From Donghicola eburneus (lineage in GTDB: Bacteria; Pseudomonadota; Alphaproteobacteria; Rhodobacterales; Rhodobacteraceae), in NCBI RefSeq assembly GCF_900115865.1, contig NZ_FOXY01000004.1, positions 358,210-422,209 of the forward strand: a stretch of 64,000 nt of DNA. Direction: 5' to 3'. A model generated the notes under the pieces. That model worked only from the letters and a program-made list of their open reading frames with translations, was not told the DNA's origin and did no database searches. Positions 37,703-45,305 of the stretch are shown here, in pieces. A program made the translations under genes and the position numbers. Position 1 is the first letter of the stretch. Each line of letters starts with the position of its first letter.

Positions 37703-38925
37703 CACAGCATCGGCCCTTGTGGTCATATTCAGTGTTTGCAGGAGTGCTGGCGGCGGCGGGTCTTCCGATCTACATGCACGCGCCAAAATTTTACGTGGAT
37801 TCCTATGGCGTCGGGTTGGGGAGCCTTGGGGCCATCCTAGCTGGGCTGCGTTTGCTGGATGTTGTGCAGGATCCCCTGTTGGGGTTGCTTTCTGCCCGCA
37901 TTCGATACCGCAGTCTGGCCGTGTTCATCGGATTGGCTGTACTGGCTGCCGCGATGGTCGGTTTGTTCGCAGTCTCGCCGTTGTTCGGACCCGCACTGTG
38001 GTTCGCCGCCATGCTGATTTTGATGTTCTCGGCCTACAGTTTTCTGAGCATCACGTTCTACGCAGTGGGTGTGAAGCGGGCCGAGGCTTTGGGTCGCGCC
38101 CATCTGCGACTGGCTGGGTGGCGCGAGGGCGGCGCGCTGGTTGGCGTGTGTCTGGCCGCGATTGCGCCGGTTATGCTTGCTGGGGTGCTAGAGGCGCCCT
38201 TTGCCGGATTTGCGGTCGGGTTCGTGGCTTTGGCCGCGGTGGCCGGTATCGTGATGGCACCCGAATGGAGCGCGACCCATTCCGTGCCGGAACAGCCTGA
38301 CATCCGCCGCATCCTCGGGGACAGTGCTGCCCGCAGGCTTCTGCTGTTGGGTGTTGTCAATGCAGCCCCTGTCGCGGTGACTTCGACCTTGTTCCTATTC
38401 TTTGTCGAAAGCCGTCTTCAGAGCATCGGCAGCGAGGGCCCGCTTCTGGTGCTGTTCTTTGTGTCCGCTGCAGTGGGTGCACCGATCTGGTCGACGATTG
38501 CCCAACGGGTCGGGGCTCGGCGTGCCCTGATCTACGGCATGGCCCTATCCATCGCGGCGTTTCTCTGGGCGCTGACCTTGGGGGCGGGTGATGTTTGGCC
38601 TTTTGCGGCTGTGTGTGTGGCGACGGGACTCGCCCTTGGGGCAGATATGACCATCCTGCCTGCGATCTTTGCGGGGCGCATGGCGCGGATTGATCCAAAT
38701 GGCGCGGCAGGCTTCGGCCTGTGGTCCTTTGCGACCAAGGTCAGCCTGGCGTTTGCGGCGGCGGTTCTGCTGCCCATTCTCCAAGGCGCTGGGTTCCAGA
38801 GCGGCGGGCCGAATGCGCCCGAGACCCTGTACCTGCTCACGATCCTCTATGCAGGTGTGCCCTGTTTTTTGAAGTTATGCGCCATGGCATTGCTCATGCG
38901 TACCCCCATCGAAAAGGAGCTGTAG
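37699..38925 (+). CDS. GPH/MFS-type transporter
   Basis: 408 aa from a GTG overlapping the DUF1365 stop; a longer frame inside that gene is unlikely. About 12 hydrophobic segments. The GPH (sugar-cation symporter, MelB-like) signature is near residues 40-60: LAGLRLLDVVQDPLLGLLSAR. The substrate is unknown; its membership in the sigma-E operon suggests movement of a lipid-related or protective compound. Confidence 0.85.
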   Translation: MTQHRPLWSYSVFAGVLAAAGLPIYMHAPKFYVDSYGVGLGSLGAILAGLRLLDVVQDPLLGLLSARIRYRSLAVFIGLAVLAAAMVGLFAVSPLFGPALWFAAMLILMFSAYSFLSITFYAVGVKRAEALGRAHLRLAGWREGGALVGVCLAAIAPVMLAGVLEAPFAGFAVGFVALAAVAGIVMAPEWSATHSVPEQPDIRRILGDSAARRLLLLGVVNAAPVAVTSTLFLFFVESRLQSIGSEGPLLVLFFVSAAVGAPIWSTIAQRVGARRALIYGMALSIAAFLWALTLGAGDVWPFAAVCVATGLALGADMTILPAIFAGRMARIDPNGAAGFGLWSFATKVSLAFAAAVLLPILQGAGFQSGGPNAPETLYLLTILYAGVPCFLKLCAMALLMRTPIEKEL

Positions 38926-38928
38926 ACG

Positions 38929-39486
38929 ATGACTGTCCTATGGATTTTCTTGGGCTTTGCGATTTCCCTGATCGGTTTCGTGATCGTGAAGCGGAAAATG
39001 TCATTCTCCGCGCAAAAGCCCGCGGATTACGACGGACCCCTCTCTTTTGACGTTCGAAAGGCGCTTTCTGGCCCTCTGTTGTGCGAAGGCGTGATCTACG
39101 GACCGACCGGCCGCGTCGCCTCGCGCTTTTGTGCGGAAATGGAAGGGCGTTGGGACGGGAACAAAGGGACGCTGAGCGAATTCTTCACATATGACAGTGG
39201 CTCTCGGCAGGATCGCGAATGGCAGCTGGTGGTGTCCGACGACGGCACCATCGCGGCCGAAGCAGAAGACTTGATCGGAACCGGACGCGGATGGCAGCGC
39301 GGAGACGCGGTGCAACTCAATTACCGCATTCGCCTGATGGAGGACGCAGGGGGGCATGTTTTGGATGTGACGGACTGGATGTACATGACGCCGAACGGGG
39401 TGATCATGAATCGCAGCCAGTTCAAAAAATTCGGGATCACGGTGGGCGAATTGGTCGCCACCATGCGTCCAAAGGAGGTTGCGTGA
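38929..39486 (+). CDS. DUF3833 family protein
   Basis: 185 aa with an N-terminal membrane anchor (VLWIFLGFAISLIGFVIV). The beta-rich body carries DUF3833 features: VIYGPTGRVASRFCAEMEGRWDGNKGTLSEFF and WMYMTPNGVIMNRSQFKKFGI. It resembles a lipocalin-like fold in style; the function is unknown. GGAG lies 8 nt upstream. The stop overlaps the next gene (GTGA). Confidence 0.87.
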   Translation: MTVLWIFLGFAISLIGFVIVKRKMSFSAQKPADYDGPLSFDVRKALSGPLLCEGVIYGPTGRVASRFCAEMEGRWDGNKGTLSEFFTYDSGSRQDREWQLVVSDDGTIAAEAEDLIGTGRGWQRGDAVQLNYRIRLMEDAGGHVLDVTDWMYMTPNGVIMNRSQFKKFGITVGELVATMRPKEVA

Positions 39487-40214
39487 TAGATTGGAACGGC
39501 AAGCGGTATTGGTTGATCGGGGCGAGCGAAGGGCTGGGCCGCGCTCTGGCCCACCAATTGAGCCGCGTCGGTGTCGAAGTGATTGTGAGCGCGCGCTCCG
39601 AGGATCGGTTGAACGACTTGGTCGCAGAGCTGCCGGGCCGGGCCCGCGCCGTGACGTGCGATGTATCTAGCCTCGAGAGTGTGTCCAAGGCCGCCGAGGA
39701 GGTCGGAGATGTCGATGGTGTCGTCTATTTGGCGGGCGTCTATTGGCCGATGAAGCCGAAGGAAATCGACGCCGAGAAGCTAGAGCTGATGGCAGATGTG
39801 AATTTGGGCGGTGCGATGCGCGTTGCAGGGGTGATGGTGCCGAAATTTGCCAACCAAGGCCGTGGTCACATCGTCTTTACCGGCAGCCTGTCTGGATTTC
39901 GCGGATTGCCGGGCGCGGTCGGATACGGTGCGTCCAAGGCCGGCGTAATGTCACTGGCAGAAACGCTTTATGCAGATTTGCGCAAAACAAACGTTCGGAT
40001 TCAATTGGCAAACCCCGGCTTTATTAAGACGCGGTTGACCAACAAAAATGATTTCAAGATGCCCTTTCTCATGGAGCCAGAGGACGCGGCGCGCGAAATC
40101 TTTGACCACATGAACTCCCCCAGCTTTGCCCGCAATTTCCCCACGATGTTCTCGTGGGTGTTCCGACTTGCCAATTTGCTACCGGATTGGGCCTATTTCC
40201 GCCTGATCTCCTGA
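39483..40214 (+). CDS. Short-chain dehydrogenase/reductase
   Basis: 243 aa from a GTG that overlaps the DUF3833 stop. Cofactor motif LIGASEGLGRAL, then VYLAGVY in place of NNAG, a Ser in FTGSLSGF, and catalytic YGASK. Last of five coupled genes divergent from rpoE; its operon place suggests redox chemistry on the same lipid or stress product. Substrate unknown. Confidence 0.9.
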   Translation: MIDWNGKRYWLIGASEGLGRALAHQLSRVGVEVIVSARSEDRLNDLVAELPGRARAVTCDVSSLESVSKAAEEVGDVDGVVYLAGVYWPMKPKEIDAEKLELMADVNLGGAMRVAGVMVPKFANQGRGHIVFTGSLSGFRGLPGAVGYGASKAGVMSLAETLYADLRKTNVRIQLANPGFIKTRLTNKNDFKMPFLMEPEDAAREIFDHMNSPSFARNFPTMFSWVFRLANLLPDWAYFRLIS

Positions 40215-40295
40215 ACCAAACTGTGTTGCCCTAGATCAAGGACGGCAGGCGCAAAACGCCGAATGCTGGATCAGGGCCGAAGAAGGAAATGAGCC

Positions 40296-40682
40296 ATGCT
40301 AAGAATATCCTCGTCAAAAGTTGCTCAGATCATTTTGCTGGCGCATGAGCTGCGGATGAATTCGGGCGAAATGGAAATCCTGACCGAAGACCTGTCCGAA
40401 GACGAAGTGCAAACCATGGGACGGATGGACGATGACGCGATCCGCTCTTTCATCGGCGATCTGAACGAAGAAGAGCAAACCGATCTTATCGCCTTGGCGT
40501 GGATCGGGCGCGACACCTTCACCGTCGATGAACTGGACGAAGCGCGGGCGACCGTTGTGTCCGAAGCCACCAGCGAAACGGCAGATTACCTGCTGGGGAT
40601 GCCGGAGCTTGCTGAGTATCTGGAAAGCGGTTTGGACGCCTTTGGCATCTCTGCCGAGGACGAAGAAGACGACATCATGTGA
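40296..40682 (+). CDS. DUF3775 family protein
   Basis: 128 aa, very acidic (DEEDDIM end). Sequence LNEEEQTDLIALAWIGRDTF followed by a helical C-terminal half ADYLLGMPELAEYLESGLDAFG matches DUF3775. Function unknown. It stands alone, 81 nt after the SDR gene, and ends at a bidirectional terminator. Confidence 0.85.
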   Translation: MLRISSSKVAQIILLAHELRMNSGEMEILTEDLSEDEVQTMGRMDDDAIRSFIGDLNEEEQTDLIALAWIGRDTFTVDELDEARATVVSEATSETADYLLGMPELAEYLESGLDAFGISAEDEEDDIM

Positions 40683-40683
40683 A

Positions 40684-40706
40684 AAAGGGGCCCTCGGCCC
40701 CCTTTG
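40684..40706. terminator. Bidirectional terminator
   Basis: AAAGGGGCC-CTC-GGCCCCCTTT, a stem with one bulged C, flanked by A-run and T-run, between the convergent DUF3775 and saccharopine dehydrogenase genes. Confidence 0.75.
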
Positions 40707-40708
40707 GA

Positions 40709-41764
40709 TCAGATATTAACCAGATGCTTGCGGTAGGTCGCCATCGCGCGGCCCCACACGCCGGAATAGGTATCCTCGAGCTGCATCAGCCATGGCAGCA
40801 ATTGTCCCGAGAAATCCTGAGAGCTTTCGAGCGGTAGCATCGAGGGCAAGTTATCGATCGCGGTGACATCCAAGGGCGTATCGTCGTGGACGCGGGTCGC
40901 GGGCTCTGCCCAAGTGGTGGCCTCATGGTACAAGGGCACAGGGTTAAAGTCGCTGTCCGGATCGCAGGCGATATCCCCGATGACAGACAGCTTGCGTTCC
41001 GTATCTTTGGCAGACGCGGGAACGAAAACGGGCGTCCTTGGTCCTGCCAGAATGCAGTTTAGAAAGACGTCATGTTCGAGAATTTCTGGGAATGGTCCCC
41101 CGTGAGCGGTTTCCTTCATGTCCCATTTGGTCACGTCCACACCTAGTTCGCCGCACAGATCGCTCGCGCCTGTTCCGACGCGGCCAAGCGCGCCTATGAC
41201 GATGGCGTCGGGGCGGGGCTGATCGGCGCGGTCCAGTTCGTCCCGCAGCATGGCGCACATGGTTTTTGCATTGGCGTAGCCTTGCATCGGGGGGCAAATC
41301 CCGCCAGATTTCTGCGCGGCCCAAGCGCGCAGCGCCACGGCTGCACCCGCGTAACCGGCCCAATACCCGAACGCGGCCACGCGGCGCCCCTGTTCGTTCA
41401 CCAAATATTCCAGATCAAACAGAGTCCCGCCGCCAGCTTTGAACCGTTTCAGCAGGCGTTGACCTGCGGACTGACCTTTGTAGGCATGGCCGAACATGAT
41501 ATGGCGGTGAATGAGCGGCGTGTCCTCTTCTGGCAGCTCTTTGAGGCCAAAGATGATGGCGTCTTTCGGGGCGTCCGGCCAGCTGCCTTCGGCGGCGATT
41601 TCCGCGCCTGCCTTGCGGTACGCGTTAATCGGGATAATGCGCTGGCTGCTTTCTTCGACGGTGACCTGATATCCGGCAGCGATCATTTCGGCCACGCCTT
41701 CGGGCGTGATGCCGACGCGCTGTTCGTTCTGGCGGCTTTCGGTGCGGACCCAGAGGTGAGTCAT
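40709..41764 (-). CDS. Saccharopine dehydrogenase (NAD+, L-lysine-forming) homologue
   Basis: 351 aa from the ATG with AAGGA 7 nt upstream. It resembles fungal Lys1 rather than the bacterial Lys9 type: WVRTESRQNEQRVGITPEG at the N-terminus, IIFGLKELPEEDTPLIHRHIMFGHAYKGQ, FGYWAGYAGAAVAL and the nucleotide motif VIGALGRVGTGA. It interconverts saccharopine with lysine plus 2-oxoglutarate. With dapB also in this window, lysine is made by the DAP route, so this enzyme may serve lysine breakdown or osmolyte metabolism; that is inference. Confidence 0.9.
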   Translation of the reverse strand: MTHLWVRTESRQNEQRVGITPEGVAEMIAAGYQVTVEESSQRIIPINAYRKAGAEIAAEGSWPDAPKDAIIFGLKELPEEDTPLIHRHIMFGHAYKGQSAGQRLLKRFKAGGGTLFDLEYLVNEQGRRVAAFGYWAGYAGAAVALRAWAAQKSGGICPPMQGYANAKTMCAMLRDELDRADQPRPDAIVIGALGRVGTGASDLCGELGVDVTKWDMKETAHGGPFPEILEHDVFLNCILAGPRTPVFVPASAKDTERKLSVIGDIACDPDSDFNPVPLYHEATTWAEPATRVHDDTPLDVTAIDNLPSMLPLESSQDFSGQLLPWLMQLEDTYSGVWGRAMATYRKHLVNI

Positions 41765-41783
41765 CGTGGTTTCCTTTGGTCTA

Positions 41784-42437
41784 TCAGGCATGAGTTTTGG
41801 CGTGGATGCGGTCGGGCACATCCAAGTGCGGCGTCGCGCCGAACTGGGTCAGATACAAGTCATCCCCACGCAACTCGAATTTGTGCACCGAGGTGTGGGC
41901 AACAGCCAGGAACATCTTGACCTTGGCGGCGGTCTCCAGACCCAAGGCAATCGCGGTTAGGGTCGAAATCACACCTGTTGATGTGACCAGCAGACAGCGC
42001 TCGCCCGTGCCAGCCGCTGCCCGAAGCGCGCCGAAAATCCGGTCGTGAAAGGCGTCATAGCTTTCGACATCAGGATGGATCCCATCATTGCGCCACGCGT
42101 CCAGCACTTGAGGGACGTGGGCGGCAAACTCGGCGGCGCAGGTCGGGATTGGCACCCCGTGGCTGTTTTTCAGCGACTCGGCGAGGCCAAAGTAATCCAG
42201 CTCGTTCAGGCGCGCGTCTGTGTCGTGGGGCAAGGCGCGGCGGTTCAGGCCTTGCGCAGTCTCGATCTGGCGGCGCATCGCGCCAGAAATAATGCGGTCA
42301 TAGGGCGCGACGGTTTCCAGATGCTGGCCAAGCCAGGCGGCCTGCCGATGGCCCAGTTCAGACAGGCGGTCATAGCTGGCTTCGTCCTGTGCGCCGGTAT
42401 TGGCCTGCCCGTGGCGCACCAGTGTAATCTCGGTCAT
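41784..42437 (-). CDS. Histidine phosphatase family protein
   Basis: 217 aa. The catalytic motif LVRHGQANTG is at the N-terminus, with the second His in LVTSTGVIST (the classical His of TH replaced by ST). The loss of the second catalytic His position deserves attention; ordinary members have G-H-G there. Substrate unknown. It lies 19 nt before the saccharopine dehydrogenase, probably co-transcribed. Confidence 0.85.
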   Translation of the reverse strand: MTEITLVRHGQANTGAQDEASYDRLSELGHRQAAWLGQHLETVAPYDRIISGAMRRQIETAQGLNRRALPHDTDARLNELDYFGLAESLKNSHGVPIPTCAAEFAAHVPQVLDAWRNDGIHPDVESYDAFHDRIFGALRAAAGTGERCLLVTSTGVISTLTAIALGLETAAKVKMFLAVAHTSVHKFELRGDDLYLTQFGATPHLDVPDRIHAKTHA

Positions 42438-42495
42438 CTGCGACTCCTGTTCTTGCCTCTGGTGCTTAGGCTGGGGGCAGGGCGGGTCGCAACCC

Positions 42496-43197
42496 CTATC
42501 GCCAGCTCACATCACCAAGAAAGATGTAGCCCGCCCCGTAGATCGTTTTGATCAGACGGGGGTTCTTGGGGTCTTCTTGCAGCTTGGTCCGCAATCGCGA
42601 GATCCGCACGTCCATCGCGCGATCAAAGCTTTCGCCCGCTGCCCCGCCCAACGTTTCCTGCATATAGGCGCGGGTGACCAGACGTTTCGGGCTTTCCAGA
42701 AACAGCCGCAACACCGCTCCTTCGGCATGGCTGAAAGGGGTCTCTGTACCTTCGATATCTTCCAGAGTGAAGCGGTCGAAATGCGCGGTCCAGCCCTCGA
42801 ATTGGGCAGTGTCCCCGCTGGATTTGGTGGCTTTGCCCTTGCGCAGGCGGGCACGGATGCGGGCAACGACCTCGGACGGGTCAAAGGGTTTGATGATGTA
42901 GTCATCCGCCCCCAGTTCCAGCCCCGTGATCCGGTCCTGTACCTGCGCACGCCCTGAGATGATGATGACCGTCGCGCCCTGTTCCAGCGCCAGCCTGTGC
43001 ACCAAGGTCAGCCCGTCACGATCCGGCAAGGACAGATCCACCAGACACAGATCGGGCTGGCAGGACTTCAGCGCGGCCTCAAATTCCGTCGCGCGGCCAA
43101 AAGACATGGTGCGAAAGCCAGCCTCTTGGAGCGTGTCGGCCAAGAGCTGCCGGATCTCGGGTTCATCGTCCAGAATGGTGACAAGAGGTTCGGTCAT
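42496..43197 (-). CDS. OmpR-type response regulator
   Basis: 233 aa. Receiver domain with acidic pocket DDEPE, phospho-acceptor Asp54 (LVDLSLPDRDG) and Lys in DYIIKPFDPSE; C-terminal winged helix (FDRAMDVRISRLRTKLQEDP, IKTIYGAGYIF). It overlaps the kinase gene by 4 bp, so the pair is a two-component system. It most likely controls the divergent CoA ligase/ABC transporter cluster. Confidence 0.94.
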   Translation of the reverse strand: MTEPLVTILDDEPEIRQLLADTLQEAGFRTMSFGRATEFEAALKSCQPDLCLVDLSLPDRDGLTLVHRLALEQGATVIIISGRAQVQDRITGLELGADDYIIKPFDPSEVVARIRARLRKGKATKSSGDTAQFEGWTAHFDRFTLEDIEGTETPFSHAEGAVLRLFLESPKRLVTRAYMQETLGGAAGESFDRAMDVRISRLRTKLQEDPKNPRLIKTIYGAGYIFLGDVSWR

Positions 43198-45113
43198 GCT
43201 GGCTCCTCCGACCCGAGGGCCGCGGCCAGATCAGGCGCGTCAAAGGGTTTACGCAGCACCGTTCCACTGGCGCGGGCGGCGATGTGATGTGGGTGTGTTT
43301 CGGGCAGAGATGTCATGAGCACAATCTTGGCAGGATGGTTCGTCGCAAAGAGGGCGGCGCGCAGGTCGAGCCCCGTTGCCTCTCCGGTCAGGGAAATGTC
43401 AGAGACCACGTAGGCGATGTCGGGCAGGTCGCGGGCCAGAGCAAGCCCTTCGTCGACAGAGGTCGCCTCGATCACTGAATGCCCTTGGCCGGTCAGCATA
43501 TCGCGGACGGTGGTCCGGATGTCGTCGCTGTCCTCGACCAAAAGGACCAGCGCGGGGGCAACTGCGGTGGGGGCGGCGCGCAGGGGCAGGCGGATGGTGA
43601 CGCGCGCGCCTTGGGACGTGTTGCCCAAGGTGACAGTACCGCCGGCCGTTTTGGTCATGTCGTACACCATCGGCAGTCCAAGGCCCGAGCCTTCGCCGCC
43701 TTTGGTCGTAAAGAACGGGTCAAGCGCGTGTTTCAGGGCGGTTTCGGAGAATCCTGGCCCCGTGTCCCCGACGGACAGTTCTAGCCACGTGTCGCTGATC
43801 GCCCGCAGGCGCAGGGTGATCTGCCCCTTGGTACCGCAGGCATCGCGCGCGTTCAGGACAAGGTTCAGGGCGGCGTCTTGCAAGAGGCCGGAGTCCAGCA
43901 GCAGCGGGGTGTCCGGCAACTCCGTTTCGACCTTCAGGTAGACGCCATCGGGCAGCGTGGACCGCGCCAAGGTGATCAGATCCTTGGTAAAGGCATTCAT
44001 ATCCACTGCGTGCAGACGTAATTCACGCCCTGCTGTGATCCCTGCGATCTTGTTCAACAGGCGCCCGCCACGGTTCGCGGCATTGATCGTTGCGCTGATC
44101 AGGTCGGCTGCATCAGCGGGCAGGGACATGCGGGCCAGTTTCCCCTGCATCCCCAGAATGATCGTGAGCAGGTTCGAAAAATCATGGGCCAAGCCGCTGG
44201 TCAGTTGCGCGGCCATCTCGCGTTTTTTCGTCTGCTGGAGCGCGGTACGAGCTTGGGTTTCTTCGGTCACATCAAGGGACAGAACGTTCACGCCAGAAAT
44301 CTGGCCCGTGCTGAAGTCGGGCGTAAAGGCTGCGCGGATGCGGCGGGACGTGGGCGCGTCGGTAAATTCGATCACGGCGGATTCGCCGGACAGGGCGCGC
44401 TGGACGGCTGGCAGCACCTTGGGGAAGGATTCGCCTAACGCCTCGGTCATGGTCATGCCCAGAATGTCTTTACGCCGGCCTGGCATCACCCACGACAGCT
44501 GCCGGTTCGAATAGGTATAGCGCAGGTTCAGATCGACGCGAGCGATGTGGGCGGGCATCATCTCGGTCGTCAGACGGATGCGGGCCTCTGCCTCATTCGC
44601 GCGGGCTTTGGCCTGTTCCAACGCGGCGTTCGTGGCAGCCAGTTCACGGTTCGCGCTGGACAGTTCCTCGGCATAGGACAAGACTTGGTCGCTCAGTTCT
44701 TCGGACCGTGCGCGCAGAAGGGCCTCTTGGCGTTTGATCTGGGTGATGTCGGTGTAGACAGTGACCCAGCCGCCTTCGGGCAGGGGGTTCCCTTCGACGC
44801 TGATCACGCGGCCATTGGCGCGGGTGCGCTCCATGTAGTGCGGGGCAAAGGTACGGGCTTGTTCGAGGCGTGTCGCCACGTAGTCAGGGATATCGTCAAT
44901 CTCGCCATATTCGCCGCGTTCGGCCAGATAGCGGATCACATCCTCGAAACTCGCGCCGGGCGTGGCGAGCGGGTCGGGCAGGTTGAACATCTCTTGCATG
45001 CGGCGGTTCGCGATCACCAGACGTAGGTCGGAATCGAAAATCGACAGGGCTTGCTGGATCAAATCCAACCCCGCTGTCGTCATCGCGTGAATGGCGTGAT
45101 CGCTTTGTGTCAT
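43194..45113 (-). CDS. Hybrid sensor histidine kinase with PAS domains and receiver
   Basis: 639 aa, with no clear membrane segment, so probably cytoplasmic. PAS domain 1 (PAS_7-like, residues 10-130), a coiled coil (about 135-185), PAS 2 (190-290), a kinase core with phospho-acceptor His310 in SGLAHDFSNLL, N-box LNARDACG, G1 VGDTGPGFSE and G2 GEGSGLGLPMVYD, and a C-terminal receiver (VLLVEDSDD, DISLTGEATG). Similar PAS_7 kinases sit beside acyl-CoA ligase/ABC clusters in other alphaproteobacteria. The ligand is unknown. Confidence 0.93.
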   Translation of the reverse strand: MTQSDHAIHAMTTAGLDLIQQALSIFDSDLRLVIANRRMQEMFNLPDPLATPGASFEDVIRYLAERGEYGEIDDIPDYVATRLEQARTFAPHYMERTRANGRVISVEGNPLPEGGWVTVYTDITQIKRQEALLRARSEELSDQVLSYAEELSSANRELAATNAALEQAKARANEAEARIRLTTEMMPAHIARVDLNLRYTYSNRQLSWVMPGRRKDILGMTMTEALGESFPKVLPAVQRALSGESAVIEFTDAPTSRRIRAAFTPDFSTGQISGVNVLSLDVTEETQARTALQQTKKREMAAQLTSGLAHDFSNLLTIILGMQGKLARMSLPADAADLISATINAANRGGRLLNKIAGITAGRELRLHAVDMNAFTKDLITLARSTLPDGVYLKVETELPDTPLLLDSGLLQDAALNLVLNARDACGTKGQITLRLRAISDTWLELSVGDTGPGFSETALKHALDPFFTTKGGEGSGLGLPMVYDMTKTAGGTVTLGNTSQGARVTIRLPLRAAPTAVAPALVLLVEDSDDIRTTVRDMLTGQGHSVIEATSVDEGLALARDLPDIAYVVSDISLTGEATGLDLRAALFATNHPAKIVLMTSLPETHPHHIAARASGTVLRKPFDAPDLAAALGSEEPA

Positions 45114-45305
45114 GGCTCCTCCGAGCAGTATTAGTCGCTATCAAACAGGCAGGTGCAAGGCCGACGCGGCGGCTGTTACAATTCGTTAGGTTTCAGAAAT
45201 TTTCAGGAAAAAGTTGACCGACAGGCTGAGACCATGACCCAATAGGTCAAGAGTCGCTTCGGCGGCTTGTCCGGAGGGGAGACCGGACATAGGGAGGAAA
45301 ATAAC
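45114..45305. promoter_or_regulatory. Divergent control region, sensor kinase / acyl-CoA synthetase
   Basis: 192 bp with two inverted repeats: TTGACC-N25-GGTCAA (45214-45250) and GTCCGG-N8-CCGGAC (45269-45288). The second lies in the expected leader of the synthetase gene and could form a hairpin; the first is a candidate binding site for the adjacent response regulator. GGGAGG is 8 nt before the synthetase GTG. Confidence 0.5.

Noticed and set aside
40296..40682. DUF3775 gene as sixth member of the RpoE-linked operon
   Set aside because: It is separated by 81 nt, lacks the overlaps of the other genes, and has no known link to the singlet-oxygen system; undecided but not claimed.
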